From assembly GCA_041725935.1 (NCBI GenBank), contig JBGRQD010000003.1, positions 62,001 through 126,000 of the forward strand: 64,000 nt of DNA, in the 5' to 3' direction. The position numbers and the translations under genes are program-made. Within the stretch, counting starts at the first letter, position 1. Each line of letters opens with the position of its first letter. A model generated the notes under the pieces. It was not told where the DNA came from. It saw nothing but the letters and a program-made list of their open reading frames with translations, and did no database searches. Below, piece by piece: positions 32,576 to 41,517 of the stretch. This DNA comes from Marivita sp041725935 (GTDB lineage Bacteria; Pseudomonadota; Alphaproteobacteria; Rhodobacterales; Rhodobacteraceae).

Positions 32576-33169
32576 ATGTCCGCGCTGATCGTCATCGACG
32601 TGCAAAACGATTTCTGTCCCGGAGGCGCGCTGGCCGTGCCCGAAGGTGACGTGATCGTGCCGGGGATCAATGCGTTGATGGCCGACGCCAAAGCGGTGGT
32701 TCTGACGCAGGACTGGCACCCGGCGGGACATTCGAGCTTTGCTTCGCAGCATGCGGGACAGGATCCGTACGGAATGATCGAGATGCCGTACGGTTCGCAG
32801 GTTCTGTGGCCGGACCATTGCGTGATCGGGTCGGACGGCGCTGCGTTTCACCCGGAGCTCGACACGAATCGTGCCGAGATGGTGATCCGCAAGGGGTTTC
32901 GCCGCGACATCGACAGCTATTCCGCGTTCTTCGAGAATGATCACAAGACACCGACCGGGCTCGACGGCTACCTGCGCACGCGAGGGATTTCGGCGCTGAC
33001 TCTGGTGGGCCTCGCAACGGACTTTTGTGTCGCCTATTCCGCCATCGATGCGGCGAAGCTCGGTTTTGACGTGACCGTGCAGCTTGACCTGTGCCGGGCG
33101 ATTGATCTGAACGGATCTCTCGACACCGCCAAGCAGGACATGGCGCAGGCCGGTGTGACCCTCGCATGA
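32576..33169 (+). CDS. pncA: Nicotinamidase
   Basis: This 197-residue isochorismatase-fold enzyme hydrolyses nicotinamide to nicotinate. Its catalytic Asp8 is in LIVIDVQNDFCPGG, the metal-binding region is LTQDWHPAGHSSFAS, Lys lies in VIRKGF, and the nucleophile Cys is in GLATDFCVAYSA. ATG 32576 has AGGAGG 7 nt upstream. It overlaps the next gene by 4 bases, and pncB lies 1.3 kb downstream, so this is an NAD-salvage group. Confidence 0.93.
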   Translation: MSALIVIDVQNDFCPGGALAVPEGDVIVPGINALMADAKAVVLTQDWHPAGHSSFASQHAGQDPYGMIEMPYGSQVLWPDHCVIGSDGAAFHPELDTNRAEMVIRKGFRRDIDSYSAFFENDHKTPTGLDGYLRTRGISALTLVGLATDFCVAYSAIDAAKLGFDVTVQLDLCRAIDLNGSLDTAKQDMAQAGVTLA

Positions 33170-33867
33170 GCAGGGTTCCGTCGCTGGCAGACCGTTTGCA
33201 CAAGGCCCGTGCGGTCAGCACGCCCGAGGTGAGCGATCGCGCCAAGCGGGGCTTGTTGGCCTATCTGGGTGCACAATCCGACGCGGCGCATGCAAACAGT
33301 GACCTGGCCGATGGCACCGCTGCGACGGGGATCGGTCGTGTGGCGCTGTCGGGACCTGAACCCAAGGGCCTAGCCTGTTCCGATGGTTGTGCCTTTTGCT
33401 GTATCCTGTCCGGCGCGGATGGTGGCACGATCACCGAGACCGAGGCCACCGCCTTGCACACCGCGCTTGCCCCATTGGCCGGACAGCCGGACGGTCGCGC
33501 GTGGCATCCCAAGGCCTGTCCGTCGCTTGATCCCGAAACGCGCTGTTGCCGTGCCTATGAGGCGCGTCCGATGATCTGCCGGGCCTATGTGTCGACCGAT
33601 GTGGAGGCGTGCAAATCGGTGTCCGAAGGGCAGGCGGCGCCGGGGCCGGGGACGCTTGGCCCCTATCACACCTACCTTGCGGCCATCGGGCTGAGCCGTG
33701 CGGTGTTGAAAGGCACCAAGCGCGTGTCGACCTATGCTCTGTCGCGCGTTGCCGCCGCGGCGGTCGAGGGCGTGTCCCTGGACGAGGCTCTGGCGGCGTC
33801 GCGTCACAAGCCAACCGAACTGGATGCCGAACTCAAGCGCAGCAAGCGGGATCTGTCACGGACCTGA
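33166..33867 (+). CDS. YkgJ-like Cys-rich protein (putative metal-binding)
   Basis: This 233-residue protein has the Cys-cluster pattern of YkgJ/UPF0153 proteins: CSDGCAFCC (about 71-79), then CPSLDPETRCCRAYEARPMICRAY (about 118-141). This pattern is predicted to bind zinc or iron. The role is unknown. It overlaps pncA by ATGA, so it is translationally coupled to nicotinamidase. The C-terminal part is helical and charged. Confidence 0.75.
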   Translation: MSRVPSLADRLHKARAVSTPEVSDRAKRGLLAYLGAQSDAAHANSDLADGTAATGIGRVALSGPEPKGLACSDGCAFCCILSGADGGTITETEATALHTALAPLAGQPDGRAWHPKACPSLDPETRCCRAYEARPMICRAYVSTDVEACKSVSEGQAAPGPGTLGPYHTYLAAIGLSRAVLKGTKRVSTYALSRVAAAAVEGVSLDEALAASRHKPTELDAELKRSKRDLSRT

Positions 33868-33946
33868 AAGACGTATCTTTCCCCCTTTGAGTGCGCGCCC
33901 GAGTTGCGTAGGTTGCAGTATACACCTTGTCTGAAGGCCTCCCAGA

Positions 33947-34411
33947 ATGCATGCCATGTTCGACCGTATCCTAGCCCTGTTCGACACGACCGTGCCGACG
34001 ACGCCGCTCCCGCCTGCGGATGCGAAATACGCGCTGGGGGCGCTGATGGTGCGCACGGCCATGGCGGACAAGGCCTACCTTTTTCAGGAGGTCGAGGAGA
34101 TCGACCGCGTTCTGGCCAAGATGTACGGCCTCAAACCGCTGGAGGCAGCAAAGATGCGTGCGCAATGCGAAAAGCTGGAACATGAACTGCCGCGCACAGC
34201 CGATCTGGCCGCGATCCTGACAGAGAACATCAGCCAGGAGAAACGCGAGGCGGCGGTGGCCGCTCTTTGGGACGTGGTCTATGCCGATGGCAATCGCCAC
34301 GCCAAGGAAGACCTGCTCTTGGGGGAAATTGTGGGGCTTCTTGGTGTGGATGCCGCGACCTGCGAGCGTATTCGCGATGAAGAGCTCGCCAATTGGTCCA
34401 AGAACCACTGA
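33947..34411 (+). CDS. TerB-like cytoplasmic protein
   Basis: This 154-residue all-helical protein contains a TerB/DjlA-N-like domain: ALGALMVRTAMADKAYLFQEVEEIDRVLAKMYGL, then AALWDVVYADGNRHAKEDLLLGEIVGLLGV with its acidic D..HxxED. TerB domains can bind metal and occur in stress systems, but the function of stand-alone forms is unclear. GAAGG lies 9 nt before ATG 33947; ATG 33956 is possible. It sits between the YkgJ-like gene and pncB. Confidence 0.7.
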   Translation: MHAMFDRILALFDTTVPTTPLPPADAKYALGALMVRTAMADKAYLFQEVEEIDRVLAKMYGLKPLEAAKMRAQCEKLEHELPRTADLAAILTENISQEKREAAVAALWDVVYADGNRHAKEDLLLGEIVGLLGVDAATCERIRDEELANWSKNH

Positions 34412-34471
34412 CACTGGACAAGTCCAAACCGGGTTGGTCTAAGCGACACGCCTGCGCCTTGGGAGACCACA

Positions 34472-35764
34472 ATGGTTGATATCGCCACCCGTGTCTGGAA
34501 CCACAAATGGAAGATCGACCCCATCGTGCGGTCGCTCATCGACACGGATTTCTACAAGCTCTTGATGTGCCAATCGGTGTTCCGCAACAAGCGCGACACG
34601 CAGGTGACATTCAGTCTCATCAACCGGTCGTCCCACGTTCCTCTGGCAAAGCTGATCGACGAGGGCGAGTTGCGCGAGCAGTTGGATCATATCAGGTCCC
34701 TGTCGCTGCGGCGCAACGAAAGCACCTGGCTGCGCGGGAACACGTTTTACGGCAAGCGCCAGATGTTCCGCCCCGACTTCATGGAGTGGTTCGAGCAGTT
34801 GCGCCTGCCGCCCTATCATCTGGAACGTGTCGGCGATCAGTACGAACTGACCTTCGAGGGCGCGTGGCCCGAGGTGATGCTGTGGGAGATTCCGGCGCTG
34901 GCCGTGTTGATGGAGTTGCGCGGGCGCGCGGTGTTGAACGACATGGGGCGGTTCGAATTGCAGGTCCTTTATGCGCGCGCGATGACCAAGCTGTGGGAAA
35001 AGATCGAAAAGCTCCGCGAGGTGCCGGAGTTGCGCATTGCCGATTTCGGCACACGGCGGAGGCATTCGTTCCTCTGGCAGGACTGGTGCGTGCAGGCAAT
35101 GTACGAAGGGCTGGGCAACAGTTTCGTCGGCACCTCGAACTGTCTGATCGCCAAGAACCGCGACCTCGAGGCGATCGGCACCAACGCGCATGAGTTGCCG
35201 ATGGTCTATGCCGCGCTGGCGAAGGATGACGCGTCACTGGCCAAAGCGCCATATGACGTTCTGGCCGACTGGCACGAAGAGCACGAGGGCAACCTGAGGA
35301 TGATCCTGCCCGACACCTATGGCACCGAGGGGTTCCTGAAGAACGCGCCGGATTGGTTGGCAGGCTGGACAGGCATGCGGATCGATTCGGGCGATCCGGC
35401 GGCCGGGGCGGAGACGGCGATCAGGTGGTGGAAGGAACGGGGCGAAGACCCGACCAAGAAGCTGGTGATCTTTTCGGACGGGCTCGATGTGGACAAGATC
35501 CTCGAATTGCAGCAGCAGTTTAAGGGGCGTGTTCGGATCTCGTTCGGTTGGGGGACTTTACTGACCAATGATTTCCGGGGGCTGACCCCGGATGATCGGC
35601 TGGCCCCGTTCAGCCTTGTGTGCAAGGCGGTGGAGGCCGATGGCCATCCGACGGTCAAGCTGTCCGACAACCCCAACAAGGCGATGGGTCCGCAGGATCA
35701 GATCGACCGTTACAAACGGGTGTTTGGCGTCGGCGATCAAGATCGTCTTGAGGTGGTGGTCTGA
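34472..35764 (+). CDS. pncB: Nicotinate phosphoribosyltransferase
   Basis: This 430-residue enzyme makes nicotinate mononucleotide from nicotinate and PRPP. Family landmarks are LIDTDFYKLLMCQSVFRN (about 22-39), RELRIADFGTRRRHSFLWQ-like sequence with the catalytic region following, GTNAHELPMV, and RIDSGDPAAGAE with the phosphate-binding IFSDGLDVDKI. GGGAG lies about 7 nt before ATG 34472. Together with pncA it recycles nicotinamide. Confidence 0.92.
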   Translation: MVDIATRVWNHKWKIDPIVRSLIDTDFYKLLMCQSVFRNKRDTQVTFSLINRSSHVPLAKLIDEGELREQLDHIRSLSLRRNESTWLRGNTFYGKRQMFRPDFMEWFEQLRLPPYHLERVGDQYELTFEGAWPEVMLWEIPALAVLMELRGRAVLNDMGRFELQVLYARAMTKLWEKIEKLREVPELRIADFGTRRRHSFLWQDWCVQAMYEGLGNSFVGTSNCLIAKNRDLEAIGTNAHELPMVYAALAKDDASLAKAPYDVLADWHEEHEGNLRMILPDTYGTEGFLKNAPDWLAGWTGMRIDSGDPAAGAETAIRWWKERGEDPTKKLVIFSDGLDVDKILELQQQFKGRVRISFGWGTLLTNDFRGLTPDDRLAPFSLVCKAVEADGHPTVKLSDNPNKAMGPQDQIDRYKRVFGVGDQDRLEVVV

Positions 35765-35879
35765 CGAGTTTGATGCGTCGATGATCGCCCGTCGAAGGCC
35801 GGGGGCGACCAAAGTCTAAAGATGCATCTTGAATATTGATTACGTGGCTAAGGAACCTATGGTTGAGTCTGTCCAGCTG

Positions 35880-35901
35880 ACGCAGCGTCAATTCGCTGCG
35901 T
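35880..35901 (+). repeat. Hairpin in the leader of the sugar dehydrogenase gene
   Basis: ACGCAGCG-TCAATT-CGCTGCGT is a perfect 8-bp stem with a 6-nt loop, 43 nt before ATG 35944. It could be an operator or an mRNA leader hairpin. No T-run follows, so it is not a clear pncB terminator. Confidence 0.5.
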
Positions 35902-35943
35902 TATCGGAGGAAGTTGGACCTACCATAAATCAGGGAGGATATT

Positions 35944-37230
35944 ATGGGTTATCTATCTCGTTCCACGGCGATCTTTGCCGTTCTGCCATTTGTGACGGGT
36001 GCTTTCGTTGCCGCTTCTTCGGCTCCGGCGCAGGCCATGAACACGACCAGCCTACAGCATACCGTCGTTCTCGATGATCTGGACGAGCCGTGGGACATGT
36101 CGTTCCTTGGTGACGGAACGATGTTCTTCACCGAAAAATGCGATGGCCTGTCGGTCATGATGCCATCCGGCGACGTGAACGCGCTGCTGGGCATGTCCGG
36201 CGCCGAAGGCTACGCCAGCTCGGCAGAGGACCTGTTCTGTGACGGACAGGCCGGGATGATGGGCGTGGCCGTGGATCCGGATTTCGCCAACAACCGCCAG
36301 ATCTATGTCTATTCGACATCCAACATGGCGACACCGCACACGAACCGGCTGATGCGTCTGGTGGTGAACGAGGATTTCACCAATGTGTCTGACCGCACCG
36401 ATATCGTGGCCGACGTGCCTTACAAGATGAATCCGAGCGATCATCCCTTCGGTGGCTCTGGCGCGCATAATGGCGGGCGGGTCCGGTTCGGGCCGGATGG
36501 CTATATCTACCTGACCACAGGCGACACGCATAACGGGGAAGTGCCGCAAAGCCCGACGATGATGGGCAGCAAGGTGCTGCGCATCGACCGCGACGGCAAT
36601 GCCGCTGCCGAGAATACGCCGCCCGAAGGGTTTGACACGCGGACCTTCACCTATGGTCACCGCAACGTTCAGGGCATCGCGTTCCATCCGGCAACCGGCA
36701 CCGCGATCACGGCAGAGCATGGACCCTGGCATTCGGACGAGATCACTGTCCTGCGCAACGGCGGCAATGCCGGTTGGGACCCGCGCCCGAACATTGCGGG
36801 TCGGGGTGACTGTCCGGACAACTACTGTGGCTACAGCCCGAACCAGATGGATGGGATGGACCGCTACGAGCGGGCGTCCTTCATGCCGATGACGGACCTC
36901 GAAACCTATCCCGACGCAATGCCCCCGATCTGGGACAACAACGGCTGGTCACAGGGCACCTCCTCGGCAGCGTTCCTTGAGGGCGAGCAGTGGGGCGACT
37001 GGAATGGTGCCATGGTCGTCGGCATCATGGGGATCGGCTTTGGCGGCACACCGCTGGGCCAGCGCATTGACGTGATCGAGCTGACCGAAGACCTGACGGT
37101 CGAAGATGTCACCGAGATGACCCTGCCGATGGAGCCGGGCCGGTTCCGCTCGGTGGTGTTGGGGCCGGATGGCAGCCTTTACACGGCCACCGATGAGGGC
37201 GCCATTCACAAGATGACGCCGTCCAACTGA
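35944..37230 (+). CDS. Exported PQQ-type aldose sugar dehydrogenase-like protein
   Basis: This 428-residue protein has a signal peptide (cleaved near AQA, residue 31) and a six-bladed propeller of the soluble glucose/sorbosone dehydrogenase family. Family motifs include LDEPWDMSFLGDGTMFFTEK, GMMGVAVDPDFANNRQIYVYST, GSGAHNGGRVRFGPDGYIYLTTGD and FTYGHRNVQGIAFHPATGTAITAEHGP. It probably oxidises aldoses in the periplasm with PQQ. GGGAGGA lies before ATG 35944. Some homologs no longer bind PQQ, so activity is not certain. Confidence 0.8.
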   Translation: MGYLSRSTAIFAVLPFVTGAFVAASSAPAQAMNTTSLQHTVVLDDLDEPWDMSFLGDGTMFFTEKCDGLSVMMPSGDVNALLGMSGAEGYASSAEDLFCDGQAGMMGVAVDPDFANNRQIYVYSTSNMATPHTNRLMRLVVNEDFTNVSDRTDIVADVPYKMNPSDHPFGGSGAHNGGRVRFGPDGYIYLTTGDTHNGEVPQSPTMMGSKVLRIDRDGNAAAENTPPEGFDTRTFTYGHRNVQGIAFHPATGTAITAEHGPWHSDEITVLRNGGNAGWDPRPNIAGRGDCPDNYCGYSPNQMDGMDRYERASFMPMTDLETYPDAMPPIWDNNGWSQGTSSAAFLEGEQWGDWNGAMVVGIMGIGFGGTPLGQRIDVIELTEDLTVEDVTEMTLPMEPGRFRSVVLGPDGSLYTATDEGAIHKMTPSN

Positions 37231-37236
37231 TGAAAA

Positions 37237-37267
37237 AGCCCTGCGCCGAATGTCTCGGCGCAGGGCT
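37237..37267. terminator. Shared terminator between the dehydrogenase gene and mscL
   Basis: AGCCCTGCGCCGA and TCGGCGCAGGGCT form a perfect 13-bp stem. On the minus strand TTTTT follows, so it best ends mscL transcripts. On the plus strand it lies 6 nt after the dehydrogenase stop. Confidence 0.85.
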
Positions 37268-37305
37268 CATTTCGCGTTAATCAGCAAAGCTGTGGCGCGA
37301 CGGCG

Positions 37306-37731
37306 TCAGCCCTTCTTGAGCGCGTCGCGAATTTCCAGCAGGACATCCAGCTCGCTCGGGCCGGTTGCGACTTCCGGAGCAACTTCCTCGGGCTTTTCGG
37401 CAGATGCCTTGATCCGGTTGACCATTTTGACAAGCATGAACACCACGAAGGCGATGATCAGGAAGTTGATCACGGCCATGATGAAATTCCCGATCGCAAA
37501 GACGGCTGCGCCCGCCTCCTGCGCGGCGGCCAATGACGCATGCGTGCTGCCATCCAGCGTGTAGAACCAGCCGGAGAAATCAATCCCGCCGGTGAACAAG
37601 GCGATGATCGGATTGATCAGGTCACCGACCAATGAGGTCACGATTGCCGTGAATGCGGCTCCGACGATGATGCCAACAGCCATGTCCATGACATTGCCCT
37701 TGGCGATGAAGTCCTTGAATTCTTGAATCAT
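37306..37731 (-). CDS. mscL: Large-conductance mechanosensitive channel
   Basis: This 141-residue channel starts MIQEFKDFIAKGNVMDMAVGIIVGAAF with the hallmark first helix and the DLINPI motif. A periplasmic loop (GWFYTLDGSTHASLAAAQEAGA) and a second helix (IMAVINFLIIAFVVFMLVKMVN) follow. It opens on osmotic downshock. ATG 37731 is the family start. Confidence 0.95.
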   Translation of the reverse strand: MIQEFKDFIAKGNVMDMAVGIIVGAAFTAIVTSLVGDLINPIIALFTGGIDFSGWFYTLDGSTHASLAAAQEAGAAVFAIGNFIMAVINFLIIAFVVFMLVKMVNRIKASAEKPEEVAPEVATGPSELDVLLEIRDALKKG

Positions 37732-37884
37732 TACTTGATTTCCCTCGTGTTGGCTTGAGGCCGGACAAAAATCCGTGGCCGTGGTTTTGATACCATTGCC
37801 ACGCTCATTGTCACGCGCCCGGTGACAATCCACGGGGAAAATGCAACCGCTTGCCGCAAAAATACTGCAAGCTTACCCGATCCT

Positions 37885-38334
37885 TTATCCGGGCAATTTA
37901 CCAGTCAGGACGTAGCGCAGGATCTGCGCCACCTCTTGCGGGGTGCGGGTCATGGCGAGGGCCGCTGCATCGACCTCTTTGAGGGCGTGATCGTGGTCGG
38001 GCTGTTGCAGGATGATCAGCGACTTGTTCAAGGCAGCGGCAAACCCTGCGTCAAAGGCGGCGTTCCACTGCTTGTACTTCTCACCGAAGCGGACAACCAC
38101 GACATCCGCCTCTTCGATGCCCTTTCGGGTGCGGATCGCGTTGACCATCGCGCCTTTATGGTCGTGCCAGTACTTGTTGTCTTCCGCGCCAAGGATCGCC
38201 ACACCGCAATCATCGCTGGCCGCATGGTCGGTGACGGGGCCGTCAAAGCTGACATCCAGCCCGTCGCAGGCGTCGATGATCTGGTCACGCCAATCGGTGT
38301 GAATCTCTCCGGACAGGTAAACGCGCAATCCCAT
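37885..38334 (-). CDS. ytoQ: YtoQ-family protein
   Basis: This 149-residue cytoplasmic protein has the YtoQ pattern: RVYLSGEIHTDWRDQII at the N-terminus, then GAEDNKYWHDHKGAMVNAIRTRKGIEEADVVVVRFGEKYKQWNAAFDAGFAAAL. The fold resembles nucleoside deoxyribosyltransferases, but its reaction is unknown. ATG 38334 has AGAAGGAG upstream. It follows the methyltransferase gene by 54 nt. Confidence 0.8.
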   Translation of the reverse strand: MGLRVYLSGEIHTDWRDQIIDACDGLDVSFDGPVTDHAASDDCGVAILGAEDNKYWHDHKGAMVNAIRTRKGIEEADVVVVRFGEKYKQWNAAFDAGFAAALNKSLIILQQPDHDHALKEVDAAALAMTRTPQEVAQILRYVLTGKLPG

Positions 38335-38388
38335 GTGTCTCTCCTTCTGTTTGACCAAAGGGGTAGCGCAGATCGGCGCAAAGGCCAA

Positions 38389-39021
38389 TCAATCGGCTCG
38401 TCGGGCAAACACCGTGCGGCGCGGGTCCTTGCCCGGAGCCATCTGCGTCTCGACTATGGTGAACCCAGCGCGGGTGATCGCTGCGTCAAGATCAGCGGTC
38501 GACAGCTTGGCGAAATAGGGTGCCTTGCCGATGACCTGCATCACCGGCAGTCCGATCTGGATGAACCACCAGATCACGTTGCGCCGGTCCGGCATGCAGA
38601 AGGTCTTGGAGACGAACACACCGCCCGGTTTGGTGCGCTTGGCGATCTCGGCCAGAGCGCTGTCCATATCCTCGATCAGGTGGAGAAGGTTGAAGGCCAG
38701 CACCGCGTCGAACGGGCCTTCGGGTGCATCTGCCGCGTCCGCCTGAACAAAGTCGATATTGCCGATGTTCTGATCACGCGCCTTGTCCCGACCCTTGGCC
38801 AGCATCGCCTCGGACACGTCGGTTGCGATGATCAGGCTGACATCGGGCGCAAGGGCGATGGCAGTGGTCCCGGTGCCACAGCCGAGTTCGAGCACCGTAT
38901 CCGACGCATTCACGACCGCGCGCACGTGGTCCAGTGTTGCCCTGTACGCGTCTTCGTTTCGGATGGGGGCGGCGGCGTATTTGTCTGCGATCTTGTCCCA
39001 GAATTTTGCAGATTGATACAT
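38389..39021 (-). CDS. SAM-dependent methyltransferase, class I
   Basis: This 210-residue methyltransferase has the SAM-binding motif VLELGCGTGTTAIALA (about 43-58). The ATDVSEAML post-strand and the PFDAVLAFNLLHLIEDMDSAL motif follow. The substrate cannot be told; a C-terminal hydrophobic stretch (VIWWFIQIGLPVMQVIG) hints at a lipid-like or quinone-like substrate. AAGGGG lies before ATG 39021. It is 18 nt after pheT and likely shares that transcript. Confidence 0.82.
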   Translation of the reverse strand: MYQSAKFWDKIADKYAAAPIRNEDAYRATLDHVRAVVNASDTVLELGCGTGTTAIALAPDVSLIIATDVSEAMLAKGRDKARDQNIGNIDFVQADAADAPEGPFDAVLAFNLLHLIEDMDSALAEIAKRTKPGGVFVSKTFCMPDRRNVIWWFIQIGLPVMQVIGKAPYFAKLSTADLDAAITRAGFTIVETQMAPGKDPRRTVFARRAD

Positions 39022-39039
39022 ACACTGCCCCTTGTTGAT

Positions 39040-41436
39040 CTACCCGCGCAGGACGCCGCCGGTGGCTTTCTCGACCTTCTCGATGATCTTCTTGCCGACC
39101 GCCTCGATATCCGCGTCCTTGAGCGTGGTGTCGGTGGGCTGAAGCCGAACCGTGATGGCCAGGGATTTCTTGCCCTCGCCAAGGCTGCCGCCGATGAATT
39201 CGTCGAAGAGCCTTACGTCGGAAATCAGCGCCTTGTCGGCCCCGGCAGCGGCGTTCATCAGGTCCAGAGCGGCCACTTGGGCATCAACGACAAAGGCGAA
39301 GTCCCGTTCGACCGGTTGCAGGTCGTTCAGCACCAAGGCGGGGCGGGTTGCGCCGGTTTTGCGCGGCAGAGGGATTTCCTGCGGCCAGAGGGTAAAGCCG
39401 ACGGCCGGGCCTTTGACATCCATCGCCTTGAGCACCTTGGGATGCAATTCACCGAACACGCCCAGCACTTTTTTCGGGCCGAGGCAGATCATGCCGTGAC
39501 GGCCCGGATGCCACCACTCGCTCGCGCCGCGCAGGATCTGCGTCTTGGCAGGTGCACCCATCGCGGCAAGGATCGCCTCGGCATCGGCCTTGACGTCGAA
39601 CACATCGACCGCGCGGGATGTGCCATGCACATCCTTGGGGCCGGTACGCCCGATCAGCAGACCGGCGAGCATCAGGTGCTGTTCCTCGGGCTCGCCGCCG
39701 TGGAAGGCGTGGCCCAGTTCGAACAGCGCAAGGTCCATGAACCCGCGCGCCTGATTGCGGGCGGCGGCCTGCAGCAGACCGGGCAGCAGGGCAGGGCGCA
39801 TGTGGCTCATGTCCGTGCTGATTGGATTGGCGAGCATGGTTGCGTCATCACCGCCGCCGAACAGCTCTGCAGCCGCTTTGTCGATGAAGCTGTAGGTCAC
39901 GCATTCGTTGTAGCCGAGCGCTGCCGCTGTCCGGCGTGCCGCGCGTTCGCGGCGCTGCATCGGCGACAGGATCGGCTTGGGCACACCGGGATCCATGCGG
40001 CGCATCGGCTTGCCTTGCAGCTTGGTCAGGGACGCGATGCGCGCGACCTCTTCCACCAGATCGGCCTCGCCCATGACGTCCGGGCGCCAGGACGGAACGT
40101 GTGCCATGTTGCCTTCGAGCCGGAAACCAAGGGCGGTCAGCGTCTGGCGCTGTTCGGCCTCGGGGATTTCCATGCCAACGAGCGAGATCACCCGTGCAGG
40201 TTCAAGCTTGTAGGCGCGGGAGGTGTCGGGAACCGCACCCGCGATGATCATTTCGGACGCTTCGCCGCCTGCGTGATCGACGATCATGCGCACAGCGAGG
40301 TCCAGCCCTTCGGGTGTGAAGGCCGGATCGACGCCACGCTCGAACCGGTAACGCGCGTCGGAGTTGATCTTGAGCGCGCGGCCCGTATAGGCAATCTGGA
40401 TCGGGTCCCAATAGGCGCTTTCGACAAAGACATCGGTGGTCTCGTCGGTGCAGCCGGTTTCTTCGCCACCCATGATACCGGCGATGCTTTCCGGGCCCTT
40501 GGCGTCGGAGATCACCATTTGACCGGGCTGGAGCGCATAGGTCTTGCCGTCGAGCGCCAGCAACTCCTCACCACCCGTTGCGCGGTGCACGCGCAGGTCG
40601 CCTGTCACCTTGGCCATGTCGAAGACGTGCAAGGGGCGGTTGCGGTCGTAGGTGAAGAAGTTGGTCACATCGACAAGAAAGTTGATCGGGCGCAGGCCAA
40701 TGGCGCGCAGGGCGTCTTGCAGCCATTGCGGGCTGGGGCCGTTGGTGACGCCGCGAATGATGCGACCACAGAAAAGCGGGCAGCCGTCCAGCGTATCTTC
40801 GTCGATCACCACCTTGGTGTCATCCGCGAAGGACGCAGGCACTGGTTCGAAGGGGCGGGGCTTGAGCGTGCCTAGACCGCGCGCCGCCAGATCGCGGGCG
40901 ATGCCCTGCACACCCAGCGCGTCAGGGCGGTTGGGGGTGATGGCGATCTCGATCACCGGGTCCACCTTGGACGGATCGTTTTCGGCCAGCCAGTCGATGA
41001 ATTTCTGACCCACCTCGCCCGAGGGCAGTTCAATGATGCCGTCATGTTCGTCCGACAGTTCCAGTTCGCGTTCCGAGGCCATCATGCCGTGGCTTTCGAC
41101 ACCGCGGATGTTGCCGACGCTGAGCGTGACGTCGATGCCGGGGACATAGTCACCCGGTTTCGCCAGAACGACCGTGATCCCCGCGCGGGCGTTCGGGGCG
41201 CCGCAGACGATCTGCTTGTCGCCCTCGTTCGTCTCGACCGTGCAGACGCGAAGGCGATCGGCATCGGGGTGCTGTTCGGCGTGTTTCACCTTGGCCAGCG
41301 TAAAGGTCTTGAGCTTGTCCGCCGGGTTTTCGACGCCTTCGACCTCGAGACCCAGATCGGTCAGGGCATAGGTGATCTCGTCCACGGTCGCCGTGGTGTC
41401 GAGGTGCTTTTTCAGCCAGGAGAGGGTGAATTTCAT
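39040..41436 (-). CDS. pheT: Phenylalanyl-tRNA synthetase beta subunit
   Basis: This 798-residue subunit has the N-terminal MKFTLSWLKKHLDT segment and the tRNA-binding/EMAP-like domain (about 40-150). The B3/B4 editing domain, the B5 domain and a C-terminal ferredoxin-like anticodon-binding domain (about 705-798) follow. ATG 41436 has AGGAAGA upstream; an extended frame to 41496 would run through the REP pair and is rejected. It pairs with PheS to charge tRNA-Phe. Confidence 0.95.
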   Translation of the reverse strand: MKFTLSWLKKHLDTTATVDEITYALTDLGLEVEGVENPADKLKTFTLAKVKHAEQHPDADRLRVCTVETNEGDKQIVCGAPNARAGITVVLAKPGDYVPGIDVTLSVGNIRGVESHGMMASERELELSDEHDGIIELPSGEVGQKFIDWLAENDPSKVDPVIEIAITPNRPDALGVQGIARDLAARGLGTLKPRPFEPVPASFADDTKVVIDEDTLDGCPLFCGRIIRGVTNGPSPQWLQDALRAIGLRPINFLVDVTNFFTYDRNRPLHVFDMAKVTGDLRVHRATGGEELLALDGKTYALQPGQMVISDAKGPESIAGIMGGEETGCTDETTDVFVESAYWDPIQIAYTGRALKINSDARYRFERGVDPAFTPEGLDLAVRMIVDHAGGEASEMIIAGAVPDTSRAYKLEPARVISLVGMEIPEAEQRQTLTALGFRLEGNMAHVPSWRPDVMGEADLVEEVARIASLTKLQGKPMRRMDPGVPKPILSPMQRRERAARRTAAALGYNECVTYSFIDKAAAELFGGGDDATMLANPISTDMSHMRPALLPGLLQAAARNQARGFMDLALFELGHAFHGGEPEEQHLMLAGLLIGRTGPKDVHGTSRAVDVFDVKADAEAILAAMGAPAKTQILRGASEWWHPGRHGMICLGPKKVLGVFGELHPKVLKAMDVKGPAVGFTLWPQEIPLPRKTGATRPALVLNDLQPVERDFAFVVDAQVAALDLMNAAAGADKALISDVRLFDEFIGGSLGEGKKSLAITVRLQPTDTTLKDADIEAVGKKIIEKVEKATGGVLRG

Positions 41437-41450
41437 CGTTTCGTCTTCCT

Positions 41451-41507
41451 GTAGGCCGGGCTTGAGCCCGGCAATCCAGTGGTGAGCCGGGCTCAAGCCC
41501 GGCCTAC
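41451..41507. repeat. REP-like inverted pair between pheS and pheT
   Basis: Two 22-bp arms (41451-41472 and 41486-41507) are exact reverse complements. Each contains GCCGGGCT-TG-AGCCCGGC or its complement, itself a tight hairpin. The spacer is 13 nt. The layout is that of a paired REP/BIME element. It lies inside an operon whose two products are needed in equal amounts. Confidence 0.88.
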
Positions 41508-41517
41508 GAATATCTTG

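Noticed and set aside
35765..35943. PHO box before the sugar dehydrogenase gene
   Set aside because: No CTGTCA-type direct repeats; only a hairpin is seen.
37822..40875. Very long plus-strand open frame (over 1000 codons)
   Set aside because: It lies antisense to ytoQ, the methyltransferase gene and pheT, and its translation has no family motifs. It is a shadow of high-GC codon use.
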